NCBI GenBank assembly: GCA_030280995.1
Contig: JASXTE010000001.1
Span: 8,279,001-8,343,000 of the forward strand
Length of the DNA: 64,000 nucleotides
Direction of reading: 5' to 3'
Source of the DNA: Hemileia vastatrix
Taxonomy: Eukaryota > Basidiomycota > Pucciniomycetes > Pucciniales > Zaghouaniaceae
The translations under genes were made by a program, and so were the position numbers. Shown one piece after another: positions 34,397-45,817 of the stretch. Each line of letters starts with the position of its first letter. The first letter of the stretch is position 1. The notes under the pieces are model-generated. The model was not told the origin of the DNA and did no database searches. It was given only the letters and a program-made list of their open reading frames with translations.

Positions 34397-35029
34397 TAGT
34401 ATGGAGCTCATACAGACCTTTAGACTCAATTAGAGCCTTAAAATGCTAATAAAAAATCTGTAAAAATCAAAGATGATAGAGCTTCTCTCTTTTAGAGTCC
34501 CATCAAATTTTTGAAGTCTGCATAGTTTGATTCATCTAGTAAAATGTCTTTAAAGTTAAGTAAATCATGAAAATTCAAAAATAATCAAAAATTATTAAAA
34601 ATAGTAAAAAATAGTAAAAATTCTAAAAATTTTTCCAAAAGTTCTTCAGACTTCTGAATTAAATTCCCATACACTTTTAGACCTATATTTGCATTTTATT
34701 ACCCTTTAATTATTTGTTTAATCTTTACTTGTACAATTACCCTTTTTTAACCATTTTATATACTCAATCCTTTAAATATATTCCATAATAAAAAAGATTG
34801 GCTTTTCAAATACTAATAATTGACTGCATAAATTCTTTTTTTAAAAAAAAATTTAGTGCCATAAGAAACTTTAGACTGCCACATCCTCCCTCCAATGAAG
34901 AACGTCCCCATTCTTTAAATTTGCATAATTGATCAAACACATATTTTCCCTCTTCATCCTCTTCAACCAACAACTTCAAGTAATTCTAAAACATTTTCAT
35001 TTCATATTTTCACCAACATTACCTTTAAA
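34397..35029. other. AT-rich spacer, no gene
   Basis: No supported ORF. A possible promoter/5' leader for the broken gene that follows; CT-rich stretches at 34935-34980. Confidence 0.4.
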
Positions 35030-35485
35030 ATGTCTTCAAAAGAATTATCTGTCCCATGTGAGCTTTGTGCAAAATACTAGATTTATTGTCTGATTTATAT
35101 CCCTGGTCTTCCTGAAAGAAATTCCTGTGATCTTTTCAGGCTTAAGAAAATCAAGTGTAATCATTAAATTATTCCTTCCAGATCTAACATATATACTGGA
35201 CCAGCTTCCCTTCCTGATCAAAAAATTCCTAAAAAGAGAGTTTCTAAAATTCTCACCTTCTTTTTAAATATAAAGGCCAAAACAGCTTCTTCATCTAAAA
35301 ATACTTATTCTGAGCTTCCCCCTCTATCTCAAGATCCTAATCCTATATTTCCAATATCACCTTTTTGGATTTTCTGAAACATTATTTCCTGGCTAAAAAA
35401 TTTAGACTTTTATTCTAATTTTAATATTCCTCCTATTAATTCCAAATCAAACTGCTATCTTTTTCAACTCCTAAGCTATTGAAAT
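35030..35485 (+). pseudogene. Second zinc-cluster-like gene, broken
   Basis: ATG at 35030 opens a frame with Cys spacing C-x2-C-x6-C (the x6 includes a TAG at 35078), then a Cys followed by RLKKIKCN. This parallels C-x2-C-x6-C ... CRWRRVACD of the antisense gene in element C. TAA at 35165 and TGA at 35375 also interrupt; the frame otherwise stays open to about 35485 and is Ser/Pro/Lys-rich with KIPKKR. Further coding-like pieces follow at 35610-35790 and 35870-36230, so the gene may have had introns. It may be an accessory gene or the N-terminus of a Gag of the D/E family; I cannot decide. Confidence 0.45.
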
Positions 35486-36389
35486 CAACAATACAGATGA
35501 CGTTGGCCAAGTGCAGAATGATTAAATTAATTATTATCATAAATTTCATAGATTCCTCTTTTTTTATTTTTGTGATTAAAGGCAGCCTAAATGTTTAACA
35601 TATTTTCAGGAAACCCCTGCTAATAATACTGAAGATTTTATGAATAGAAGACTTTTGATGTAAAGTTTTGATAATAATGTTGAAAGCTTTCACAGAGATT
35701 ATTTATCTTGATTATCTTCTCTTCTTTTAAAATTTAATTCATTAATCGTTTTGGGTGCTGATAACTGTTATTTTATGGTTGCTTTAATTCTTTAAATTTT
35801 CTTTTAAATCATCATACTTGAAATAAACTCTTAATAATCTGTATTTTCCTTGTGATGATTCTACTACTGAGAGCAAGGTTTAAGTACCTTCAGACTCTCC
35901 TCTACCAGTCTCTACCACTTTCACAGCATGAGAGAGCGGGCCTACCTAATTAGCTGAATACTTTTGATTCCATTCCCATTGGGCTTCCCCCTGAGCTGAA
36001 TACTCTGATTACATTCTTTCCATAAGGTCCTCCAAGCTTCACATAAAATGGTCTACCAAAGAGACCCACTATGTCCAAATTATATCCTTCTACTATGATA
36101 CAGAATCATAACATTCAATTAAATTTCCAACCCTTTATAATGACTCCTAAATTTTATCATAAACAATAATTCTACCAGACTTTCTTAGCACCTTTGTTTT
36201 CAGCTTTTTAACAATATTCATCAATAAAATTTAAAATCCCCATATTTCTTTAATCCTAAAATAAATACATTTAATAATGTCTTCATTTCCTAATGTTAGT
36301 TGCACCATATCCATCAATAATTGAGTTGTCAAAAAGAGTGAGTATCAGTTTTAGTACTGATGAACCAGTGATAAATTAAAAATAATTAA
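35486..36389 (+). other. Possible downstream exons or gag remnant
   Basis: Short open stretches in the same orientation, for example about 35625-35790 (NTEDFMNRRLL ... NNVESFHRDYL), separated by AT-rich intron-like DNA with a TTTTCAG before the first. No recognised domain. Confidence 0.3.
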
Positions 36390-37063
36390 ATTAAATACCC
36401 AAATAGATTGACATCCCCTTATAAAATCCTTGAAAACTAAACTTTTAATCAATTTCCAGTTTATAGTCTTGGTGGACCAAAGAAAAAGTAATTTTTCAGT
36501 TTAAGGTCATAGCGGACAAATGATTGAAATTTTGCTTTTTGTTTCCAGCTTAGGGTCATGGTGGACCAAATCCCTATAGTTTATTCCACCTTGAGGTCAT
36601 AGTGGACCAAAAAACATTCATAAATATTTTGTTAAAATTTTCCAATTAATTATTGAATTTCCAGTTTAATGTCATTTTGAACCCAAAAATTCCATTGATT
36701 CCATAAAAATTACTTTCCCAATACAATATACATAACTTCTTTAAAAAATTGGTTAAAATTAAGCTTTAAGTATTTACAAACTAACCAATCCCATAGGATT
36801 CAAAAATCATCATAATTATTCATTCTAAAGTTTTGAAGGACAAGCAGATCCAAAAAGCATAATGCAAAAATCTTGAAAAAATCTTTAAAAAAAATCTAGT
36901 TTAAAGTCTTGGAGGAATAACAACATATATTGAGATAGAATCAGACAGATATGGTACTTTATTAGACCCTTTTCCCTGTGAAAAATAGTAATAAATAATA
37001 TAAAAGAAATATACTAAAGTTATAAATGAAAATTTAAAATTAATTTCTTTTTCTTCTTTTATA

Positions 37064-37100
<37 letters not shown>

Positions 37101-37969
37101 CTATTTATTTATTTAAACAGAAATAAAATTGTAAAGTTAAATAAATTTGAAATAGAAAAAATATAATTAAAAATTTAAAAATTAAAAATAGATAAAATTA
37201 AATAAAATTATTTTAAAAGATGTCCCCCAGCCATTTAATGAGCTGTACCCCTGATATAATACCCACATCTAAATTTACCTTGATGTAGTATACAGAGGAA
37301 AGAAATTGATATCAAACATAAATAGTTTTGAAAAAGTTTGCAAAAAATAACAAACAAAAATAAAAAATTATCACTGGGTGGGCTCACTCCAATTTGTAAA
37401 AGTGATTGGAGACCACCAGTAATCATTATCCCTGAAAAAATTAATTTATAATAAAATTTAAAAGTGAAATTAAAACATATAACAATCAAGCATAAAAAAT
37501 TTTCCATAATCAAAAATAAAACAAAAAAAATTCCTTGAGTACAGCTTTGAATGAGCATCATTGTAGTGAAGTCATAGTGGTGCAGTTTATAGTCTTAGAG
37601 GACTACCTATATAACAAAAATAAATCTAGTATTCAACTAGAAATAGGGAAACTTTGAAAACAAAAATTGTGGAGTAATTTTTTATAGAGCATCCAGCCCA
37701 TCAGTTACTTCCAAACTTTCCAATATCAAATTTAGAAGGTTCCCCTGTGAACACTTCTACCAAAAAAAAAAATACAATTCCAACACGATTGTCCACAATA
37801 AACTGTTGAAATTCAAAATAAATGATTGATATCTTTAATGATAGTTTTAGTTTATACCCATTTGAGGAGTAATTCTTCTTTTTAGCAATAGTAAAAAGTT
37901 TTATCCTCATCTCAGAGAAATTCTTCATAAACAATAGTTGGTAGTTTATCCTCATTTTGGAGTTAGACT
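36390..37969 (-). other. 3' tail of element D, with dispersed motif
   Basis: Inverted counterpart of the element E tail. Copies of the AGTCTTGGAGGACCAA-type motif lie near 36461, 36500, 36550, 36585, 36835, 36905 and 37585, plus the conserved blocks at 37205-37250, 37370-37430 and 37690-37760. A TA dinucleotide run lies at about 37062-37101. No ORF I trust. Confidence 0.6.
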
Positions 37970-38364
37970 TTGGCACACCTAGTGCCCCTAGGATGAAACC
38001 ACTTGACCTAGTCAGAAGCTACCCTCTTTTTAAACAAAGCTCCATCCAACTCCTGTAATACATATGAGCCACCAGATAATTTTTCCTTGAGTCTGTATAG
38101 CCCATTCCACCTATCTGAAAACATTCTTCCCCATTGACTCTCAAAACTCCTATTTTACACCAAGTCCATATCTCCAGATTTTAAAGGTTTCCTTAATCTA
38201 TGAGCTAGGCTCTTATTCCAATATCTAGCTGACTGATTTATAATATTCATCATTTTTGAATATGCCCTTTCTAAAGTTTCTTCTTTCTTTTCTAACTGAA
38301 TCATTCTGGCATATAGTAATTCTTCAGAAGTTTTGACAGGTTCCTGGTCCACTCCAGGATATTA
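37970..38364 (-). pseudogene. pol: Element D, integrase C-terminus
   Basis: Continues the element D pol from 58924 after the solo LTR-A. Minus strand reads an EEL-YARMIQLEKKEETLERAYSK-type helix, an ARYWNKSLAHRLRKPLK segment, then a WNGLYRLKEKLSGGSYVLQELDG module equivalent to the GPY/F part of integrase. Several stops. Matching sequence in element E is at 31930-32340. The TTCAG target duplication lies at 38365-38369. Confidence 0.8.
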
Positions 38365-38493
38365 TTCAGTGTCAGCCTAGGTATCCCCAGGACTGAGTAA
38401 TTCTTATCTTTAAAATAAGATAACCTTAATTACATTAAGATTATAACTTAAAATAAGGTTAAAATACTTATATACATGGTTATAATACATATA

Positions 38494-38545
38494 AACCACA
38501 GGAAATCTGGGGGTAAACTGCTAGCAGTTCCCTCTATTTGAAACT
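38494..38545 (+). repeat. T2 left terminal inverted repeat with palindrome
   Basis: The perfect palindrome AACTGCTAGCAGTT is at 38516-38529, 22 bp from the end. Pairs with 57811-57862. The terminal C appears mutated to A relative to the right end. Confidence 0.85.
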
Positions 38546-39739
38546 ATCTGTAATTTATCAGGAAACTGTTGGGAAACCACCCTGAAACTGTCAGAAATAT
38601 GTTTTTAAATCAGATGAAAAAACATTGAAAAAATAAACTGTCACAGATTGAATCCAGAACAATCCCTCCTTGAGCAGAGCTTAGGAACCACATTGAACAT
38701 CAGTTAATCTCAGGTTTGGCAAAAGTTTGAACAACATCACTTAGCATACCTTAATATTCAAATATTAAACTTGAATATATGTTGTGTATTTGATATAGAT
38801 ACATATGCATTTGAATTTAAATGGTGGATACTTATTGCATGTTAAAAATTGATGTGAAATGCCTATCCAAAGTGTATGCATAATGACTATGAAGAAAAAA
38901 TATGCATAGTGATTATGCATACAAAATATGCATATTGAATATGCATAAAAATATGCATATTGAATATGCATTAAAAATATGCATATTGAATAAGCAAAAA
39001 AAAGTGCATATATGTATATGAATAAAATATATTAATATGCATATACATCTGTATAATGAATATGCATGTGCATATGCATAAATATGCATTATTATTGAAA
39101 AATGCAAAAAAATGATGCTTAACAAGTATATTTTATGCATAAATAGAAATATGCAATATGAATTCATATTGCATACAAATAACACTGGCAAACCAACTTG
39201 ACCAAAACTCATACTAAATTTTCATTCTGGACTAAAGGTGTGAGGGAAGGAAGAAAAACAGTCTGACATTAGAAAAATGCTACATGCACTCATTTAGGGG
39301 CAGAGCAAATGAGAAGAGCTGAATTATGGTTGCTGCCCATAATTTAGTATGATATCATAATGTTATTTAATTGTTTTCAATGTTGAAAAGACTTTAGGTC
39401 GTTTGGTATGGATCTAGCTGTGCCAGGGTCTAATCTAATTATTTTAACAATTTCTTAATAATTAACGGGTTTTAATACAAAAACAGGCTGTATTTTTTGT
39501 GGGATAATGGATATGATAAGGTCTTTTGTAAAAAAAACTTATATTGTTTAAAAATATTCCTGAATCAGATGTGGGAGAATCACTACAAAAAATTGTAGTA
39601 CTGTGGGCAATAAAATATATGCACAAGCAGTAAAGAAAGGACTGAGTGAACCCTTTTTGTGCGGTGGGAATCATTAGAGTGGAATTGTGGATGAAAAATA
39701 TAATTCATTATTACTATTTTATTTTATCAAAAAATTTAT
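38546..39739. other. T2 left flank with ATATGCAT repeats
   Basis: 38865-39180 is built of overlapping ATGCATAT / TATGCAT words at irregular spacing (more than 15), themselves palindromic. The ORFs across it are Tyr/His/Ile-rich by-products of the repeats. The rest shows nothing recognisable. Confidence 0.7.
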
Positions 39740-42060
39740 AATATTAAAAAGAACTATTGATTCATTGGTATTTGACCTTTGTGCCTCACTCATATTTATC
39801 ATTTGATTGATTTTTTGTCACCATTATGTTATTAATATTATAAGTATAGCAAAAACTTGTGTGCCGAATGCATACCAGGTGATGTTACACGTTTTATAAT
39901 ATTATTAAATAAAGGTAAAAAAATATGAAAATGATTTGTTTTACATAAAATAAATTGATATCCAAAAGCAATATGAGGGATAAAAAGGTAAAATTAAAGG
40001 GATCAAATATGAAATAAAAAATTAAAGTAAAATTCCTGCCATCAAGAGCAAGTAGACATGATGGGGCAAATTCCCACCAGTGAGGCTAAACTTGGACTAT
40101 AATTGCTTTTTTGAAAAACAAAAAAGTGCCAACCTGATGTTTAACAAAACTTCAGCAGAACCATTTGGCCATATCAAACAACTTCTAGTGCAATTATTGA
40201 GAGAGAATTGATCACACCAGACTGCATGTGACCAAAAGTGTCCAGCAAAAGTTTGGCCAAACTTGTGCTGGACACATTTATGAAGGAGAGTAGCTAGGGT
40301 AGAATTTTTCTTCAGTTAATCTGGTATTTCTTATAAACATGTCCATTGGTATTTGATGTTTGTGCCTCACTCATATATATCATTTGATTAATTTATTGTC
40401 ACCATTATATTATTAATATTATAAGCATAGAAAAAACTCATGTGCCAAATGCATACCAGGTGATGTTACAACATTTATAATATTATGAAATAAAAGTAAA
40501 AAAATATGAAAATGATAAGCTTTACAATAATTTAAATAGATATTAAAAAAATAAAAATATAAAAGTAAAATTAATCTCAAAGAGATCAATTGTGAAAAAC
40601 AAAATACTAGTAAAATTCTTGCTCTCAAGAGCCAGTAGAAGTGTTGAAACAAATTGGAGCCATCAGGGCTAAATTGTAATTCGTGACTATTTTTTTAAAG
40701 ATAAAAAATGATACACCTGAGGTCAGGAAGAAGGACAGGTGGATGATTCAGCTATACAAAACTACTTGTAGTGAAGTTTGATAAAAAAAATTTTTTTTGT
40801 TGCCATAGAGAGAATGTTTCCCATCTGACTGCACGTGACCAAAAGTGTCCAGAACATGTTTGGCTGAAGTTTTTCTGGACAATTTTATGATGGAGAGTAG
40901 CTTGGGTGGAATTTTTTTTCAGTTCCTTCATCTTGTATTTCTCATAAACATGTCTACTGGTATTTGATCAGTCTGTAACATTCATATTTATCATCCAATT
41001 AATAATTTATCACCATTATATTATTAATGTTATTAGTATAGCAAAAACTTGTATGGCAAATGAATAACAGGTGAAGTTATACCTTCAATAATTTTTTAAA
41101 ATAGACGTAAATAAATATGGAAATGATTAGTTTAACAAAAATTGAATAGAAATTTAAAAGTAAAAAGAGGAATAAAAGAGTAAAATAAAAGTCAAAGAGT
41201 TCAAATATGAAAAAAATACTTGTAAACTTCCTGCTATCAAGAGCCAGTAGAGGTGTTAAAGTAAATGGGAGCCATCAGGGCTAAATTGTAATAAATTACC
41301 TTTTCTTTAAAGATAAAAAATTATACACCTGAGATTGGGCAGAACAGCAGGTGGATGATTCAGCTATACAAAACTACTTCTAGTAAAATTTGATAAAAAA
41401 ATTTTTTTGTTGCCATACAGAGAATTGATCCCATCTGACTGCACATGACCAAAAGTGTCCAGCACAAGTTTGACTGAACTTGTGCTGGACACTTTTATGA
41501 TGGAGTGTAGCTGGGGTAGAATTTTTCTTCAGTTCATATGGTATTTCTTACAAACATGTTTACTGGTATTTTATCTTTGTGCCTCACTCATATATATTGT
41601 TTGATTAATTTTTTGTCTTAATTATATTATTAATTTTATAAGAATAGCAAAAAATTGTGTGCCAAATGCATACTGAGTGATGTTAAACCTTTTATAATAC
41701 TATTTAATAAATTTATAAAAATATAAAAAAAAATTATTTTAAAAATTATTAATTGATATCCAAAAGCAATATGAGGAATATATAATTAAGTTAAAGGGAT
41801 CAAATATGAAAAAAGAAATCTAAGTATTATTCCTAATATCAAAGGCCAGTAAAGATGTTGAAGCAAATGAGAGCCATCAGGGATAAATTGTACTAAATTG
41901 ACTGTTTTTTAAACATAAAAAATCGTGTACCTGTGGTTTGGATGAACTCTAGGTGTACAATTCAGCTATATCAAACTACATCTAGTGAAGTTTCATATCA
42001 AATAATTTTTTTCATTTCCATAGAGAGAATTAATCCCATCTGACTGCACCTGACAAAAAG
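39740..42060. repeat. T2 tandem array, left block (about 608-bp unit)
   Basis: Palindromes start at about 40234, 40841, 41451 and 42056, spacing 605-610 bp. Each unit carries a hairpin of the AAAAGTGTCCAGCACAAG ... CTTGTGCTGGACACTTTT type and shared blocks such as GTATTTGAT, TCATATTTATCATTTGATTAA, and AGCCAGTAGAGGTGTT. The last unit is cut inside its hairpin by Gypsy B. Confidence 0.9.
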
Positions 42061-42858
42061 TGTCAAGGTACGCTTTTGGTCTAGAAGATTTGGTATGAAG
42101 TTTTACGAGTATTTTAAGGGTTAAAATGGATTCTCAACAATATGGTATGTATTTCTTAATCTAAGTGATTTAATTACTCAAATAAAAGAGATAGGATTAA
42201 AATATTGATATAATTTATAGATTAGAGTTATGTTATTGTAAATACTAATGTTATAGAATATAAGAATAAGTATGATTGTTTGTAATGGCAATAAAATAAT
42301 GTAGTAATGGAATGGAGGAAAAACAACCAAAAGAGAGGCCTTATATAGGCAAAGGAGGGACAAAGCACGGCAATCAAATTATGAAAACAGTAGTATAAGA
42401 GAGAGAGAAAAAGAATATTCCAGAAGGAGTATTTTCAAAGATTAAAGTTGTTCTAAATAGAAGGCTTCAAAAAGATGTATTTACAGAGTATGTCAGAAAT
42501 ACATCAATTTATTTAATATTTACTGTAGAAGTCAGTTCTAAATAAGAAATTTGAATTTTTATATATATTTAATATTTTTTGAATATTAAAATCTTATTTT
42601 AATTTAAAATTTATTTTTTAATATAATTCTTTATTTCTTCCAACCTGTCAAATGAGCACGGTGTTAGAGAAAAAATATAGGTGAAAATTTTATATTTAAT
42701 TTTAATTATTTATTTAATTTTATCATTCTGCAATTAGTTAATTTATTATAAGTAATTTTAATGTAACTAATTAATTAAATAATTGAAATGATAAGGTGCG
42801 GCTTCATCCAGTAAATAATTAATTATTTCACCGGGTAAGTCTAGTAGCCTGGCTGACA
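42061..42858 (-). repeat. 3' LTR of element B (LTR-B)
   Basis: Minus strand starts TGTCAGCCAGGCTACTAG and ends GCGTACCTTGACA. 18 bp longer than the 5' copy through a small indel in a TTTAATTATTTAT tract. Confidence 0.93.
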
Positions 42859-42870
42859 CTCCCTCACTCT
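42859..42870 (-). promoter_or_regulatory. Polypurine tract of element B
   Basis: Minus strand AGAGTGAGGGAG directly precedes the 3' LTR, matching the tract of element A. Confidence 0.75.
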
Positions 42871-42893
42871 AAAAAAAACAATAAAAAAAAATG

Positions 42894-45245
42894 CTATGAT
42901 TTTTTCTTTTTATACTTTTTTAGTAGAGTAGGGAGATTAGATATCTCCTTCCCAGGTATCCAAGAATCATATTCAGATGATTTATTCTTGAATCTCAATA
43001 AGTATTCTGTACCTTTTTCAGCAGTGACTATTCTGTCATTTAGAATTTTTTCAATTTCTGCTGTTTCAGTGATTTCATTTGGGGTTTTCTTTGGTCTACC
43101 CCTCCTTTTTGGAAATAAATCACTATTGGATGTGTAAGGTTTCAAAAGAGATATTGGAAAAACAGGATGTTTTCTGTCATATGGGGAATACAGAATAACT
43201 TCAACTGCATTCTCTCCAATCATTCTTCTGACAACAAATGGACCAACAAATGGATCTTTCAATATGTTATTACCTTGTAAGTTGAAGTGGACTGTAGAAA
43301 TCAACACTTCATCGCCCTTTTTAAAACTGTATTCTTTATGGGATTTGTCCCATCTTTTCTTCTCATATTCAAATGATTTTTCAATACATTTTTTAGCATG
43401 ATTTCTACATAGTTGTTGCATTTGAAGAAAAGATTTTACACCAGGAGGTATATCCAATTTAGGTATTTTGTTATTGAGAATTTGGGCAGGAGTATTAGGA
43501 ACATATCCAAGCCAGAGCTCAAAAGGCTTTCTTTGAGTAACAGAATGAACAGTGCTATCATAAGTAAATTCTAACCCAGGAAGTAAGGTAACCCAATCAT
43601 GAGTGAATCTGTCATTATCTTTATACTCAAGGCCAAAGGCACAATATCTTCTTATCATGTCCTCTAAAGTCTGAATCATTCTTTCAGCTAAACCATCAGT
43701 CTGAGGGTGATAGGCAGTAGAAAGTTTCAGATCACAACCACAAACATCCATCAGAGACATCCAAAATTCAGAAGTAAATTTAGGGTCTCTGTCAGAGATT
43801 ATGGCTTTAGGAAGACCAGCAGTATTAAACATAAGAGACCACCATAAGAAAGCTAATTCTTTAGTGGAAACATCCTTGTGGGTAGGGATAAATTTACACA
43901 TTTTTGTGAATCTGTCCACAATAACCCAACAAGAGTTATAACTGTCTTTACCAGCAATAGGTAATCCTGTTACAAAATCCATGTTTATTATTTTCCATGG
44001 AGCATCAGGAGGTTCAATATGTTGCATTAATCCTGCTCTCTTACCAGTTAATCTTTTTGATTTTTGGCAAGAATCACAAGATTCAACATATAATTTTGTG
44101 TCTTCTGACATATTAGCCCACCAAGCAGTGTTCTTAATTCTGATCATTGTTTTGTCAAGATCAAAATGTCCAGCTAATATTTCATCATGACAAATTATCA
44201 AGATGATTTCTTTCATAGAAGGAGAAATAACAATAAAATTACTCAAATTTCTTCTATAATATAGATATCCTTCATCAATTGAAAATTTACCTTTTTCCAA
44301 CGCTTTTTGGTACTTTGGTGGAAGGGTTTTAATTAATGCTTGTATTGAAGCATTCTTTGGATCATTTAATATGGTGCATAACTTTTTCAAGTCAGTGTCC
44401 TTATCATATGATTCCAGAATAAGCTGAAATAGCTCTTCCTCCATATCAACCACATATATCCCATGTATATGAATAATTTCTTCCTCAGGATCATACGCAG
44501 GATTAGAGTCATTATTTGGCAAAGGTAACCTAGATACCATATCCACATTTGAGTGAACAATACCAGCCCTATGAATAATTGTCATTCTCCCTCTGTACTC
44601 TTGAACAGCCAGCTGCCATCTGAACATATGTCTGTTAGGTGTTTTCAAGTTTAAAAGGGATTTAACTGCACTGCGGTCAGTGACAAGTTCAAATTTCTGG
44701 TCATCTAGGTAATAATGAAGCTTTTCTAGAGCCCATACTAAAGCTAAACACTCTAATTGAGTAGCACCATATTTCAATTCACTATTTCTCAAGGTTCTTG
44801 AAATATAACAAATTACTACTTCTGAAACTTTATCATTTATCACTTGTTTTTGATGGAGGGCAGCACCAAGACCAATGAAACTGGCATCAGTGTACAAAAC
44901 AAATGGTTGATTAAAGTCAGGTAAAGAAAGAATTGGTGCTGACATTAAACAGTGTTTCATAGTTTCAAAGGCTCTTTGTCTTTCACTATTCCAGACAAAA
45001 GCAACATCCTTTCTAGTTAATTGGGTAAGGGGTAAAGCTATGACTTGGTAATTTTTAATATACTGTCTATAGTATCCACACATTCCCAAAAAACTTTGGA
45101 GCTCTCTCACTGTTGTAGGAGCCTTCACCTGTTGTATGGCTGCCACTTTGTTCTGGTCAACACATATCTGTAAGCCTGAAACAACATGACCAAGAACTTT
45201 TAAAGAATGGAAACCAAATTTACATTTCTTCAAAGCAAGTGTCAT
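42894..45245 (-). pseudogene. pol: RNase H, integrase and chromodomain of element B
   Basis: 783 uninterrupted codons. RT connection (KKCKFGFHSLKVLGHVVSG, SFLGMCGYYRQYI); RNase H (YTDASFIGLGAAL, ECLALVWALEKL, TDRSAVKSLL); integrase zinc finger (HDEILAGHFD ... CDSCQKSKR); catalytic core with Asp in INMDFVTGLP, Asp in ISDRDPKF and Glu in GLAERMIQ at family spacing; GPF module (KDPFVGPFVVRRM); chromodomain (TAEIEKILNDR ... EYLLRFKNKSSEYDSWIPG) and a Lys-rich tail. All catalytic residues of integrase are present. The apparent Met start is not real: an in-frame TAA at 45252-45254 cuts it from the rest of RT. Confidence 0.95.
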
Positions 45246-45817
45246 ATTTATTTAATCCATTTTCTGGAATACTTTACACAGGTGTTTAAGATGGTCCTCA
45301 AATGTTTTTGAGAATATAATGATATCATCAATATAAACCATCAGCCATCCTTCAATTACCTCTTGATGGAATGTGTTATCCATAACTTTTTGAAAACTGA
45401 AGGGGCATTTTTAGGGCCAAATGGAATCCTAATATACTTATAAATACCCATATTAGTAGCAATCATCAGAAAGTTCTGAGAATTTTTCTCAACAGGTACC
45501 TGGTGATATCCTTTATTACCATCCAAACAGCTGATATATTTAGCACCCTGTAAAGAAGCATGTATAGAGCTGATTCTAGGTAAAGGGTAGATATCATCAA
45601 CAGTATAAGTGTTTAATGCTCTATAATCACCACATAACCTGGCTTTATCTTTCTCATAAGAAATTAGGACAGGTGAGATAACACAATATTTAGGTGTTTC
45701 AACTACTTTTTCAATAATATTCATTTTTAAAAGGGTAGAGATATTGTCTTCAATATCTTTTCTCTTTGTGGGAGAAGCAGGATAAGGCTTCTTCTTTAAA
45801 CTAGGTGGTATATCAGT
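45246..45817 (-). pseudogene. pol: Reverse transcriptase of element B
   Basis: Contains YCVISPVLISY, RLCGDYRALN, SCLDGNKGYHQVPV, RIPFGPKNAPS and the catalytic VYIDDII. A 1-bp deletion near 45383 (compared with A, KLMD region) shifts the frame just before the catalytic motif, and TAA at 45252-45254 follows it. The YIDD motif itself is intact on the far side of the shift. Confidence 0.9.

Noticed and set aside
37062..37101. TA dinucleotide run as an origin or regulatory site
   Set aside because: Ordinary microsatellite in AT-rich DNA; nothing else supports a function.
38765..39212. Tyr/His/Ile-rich minus-strand ORFs of 68 and 99 codons
   Set aside because: By-products of the ATATGCAT repeat field.
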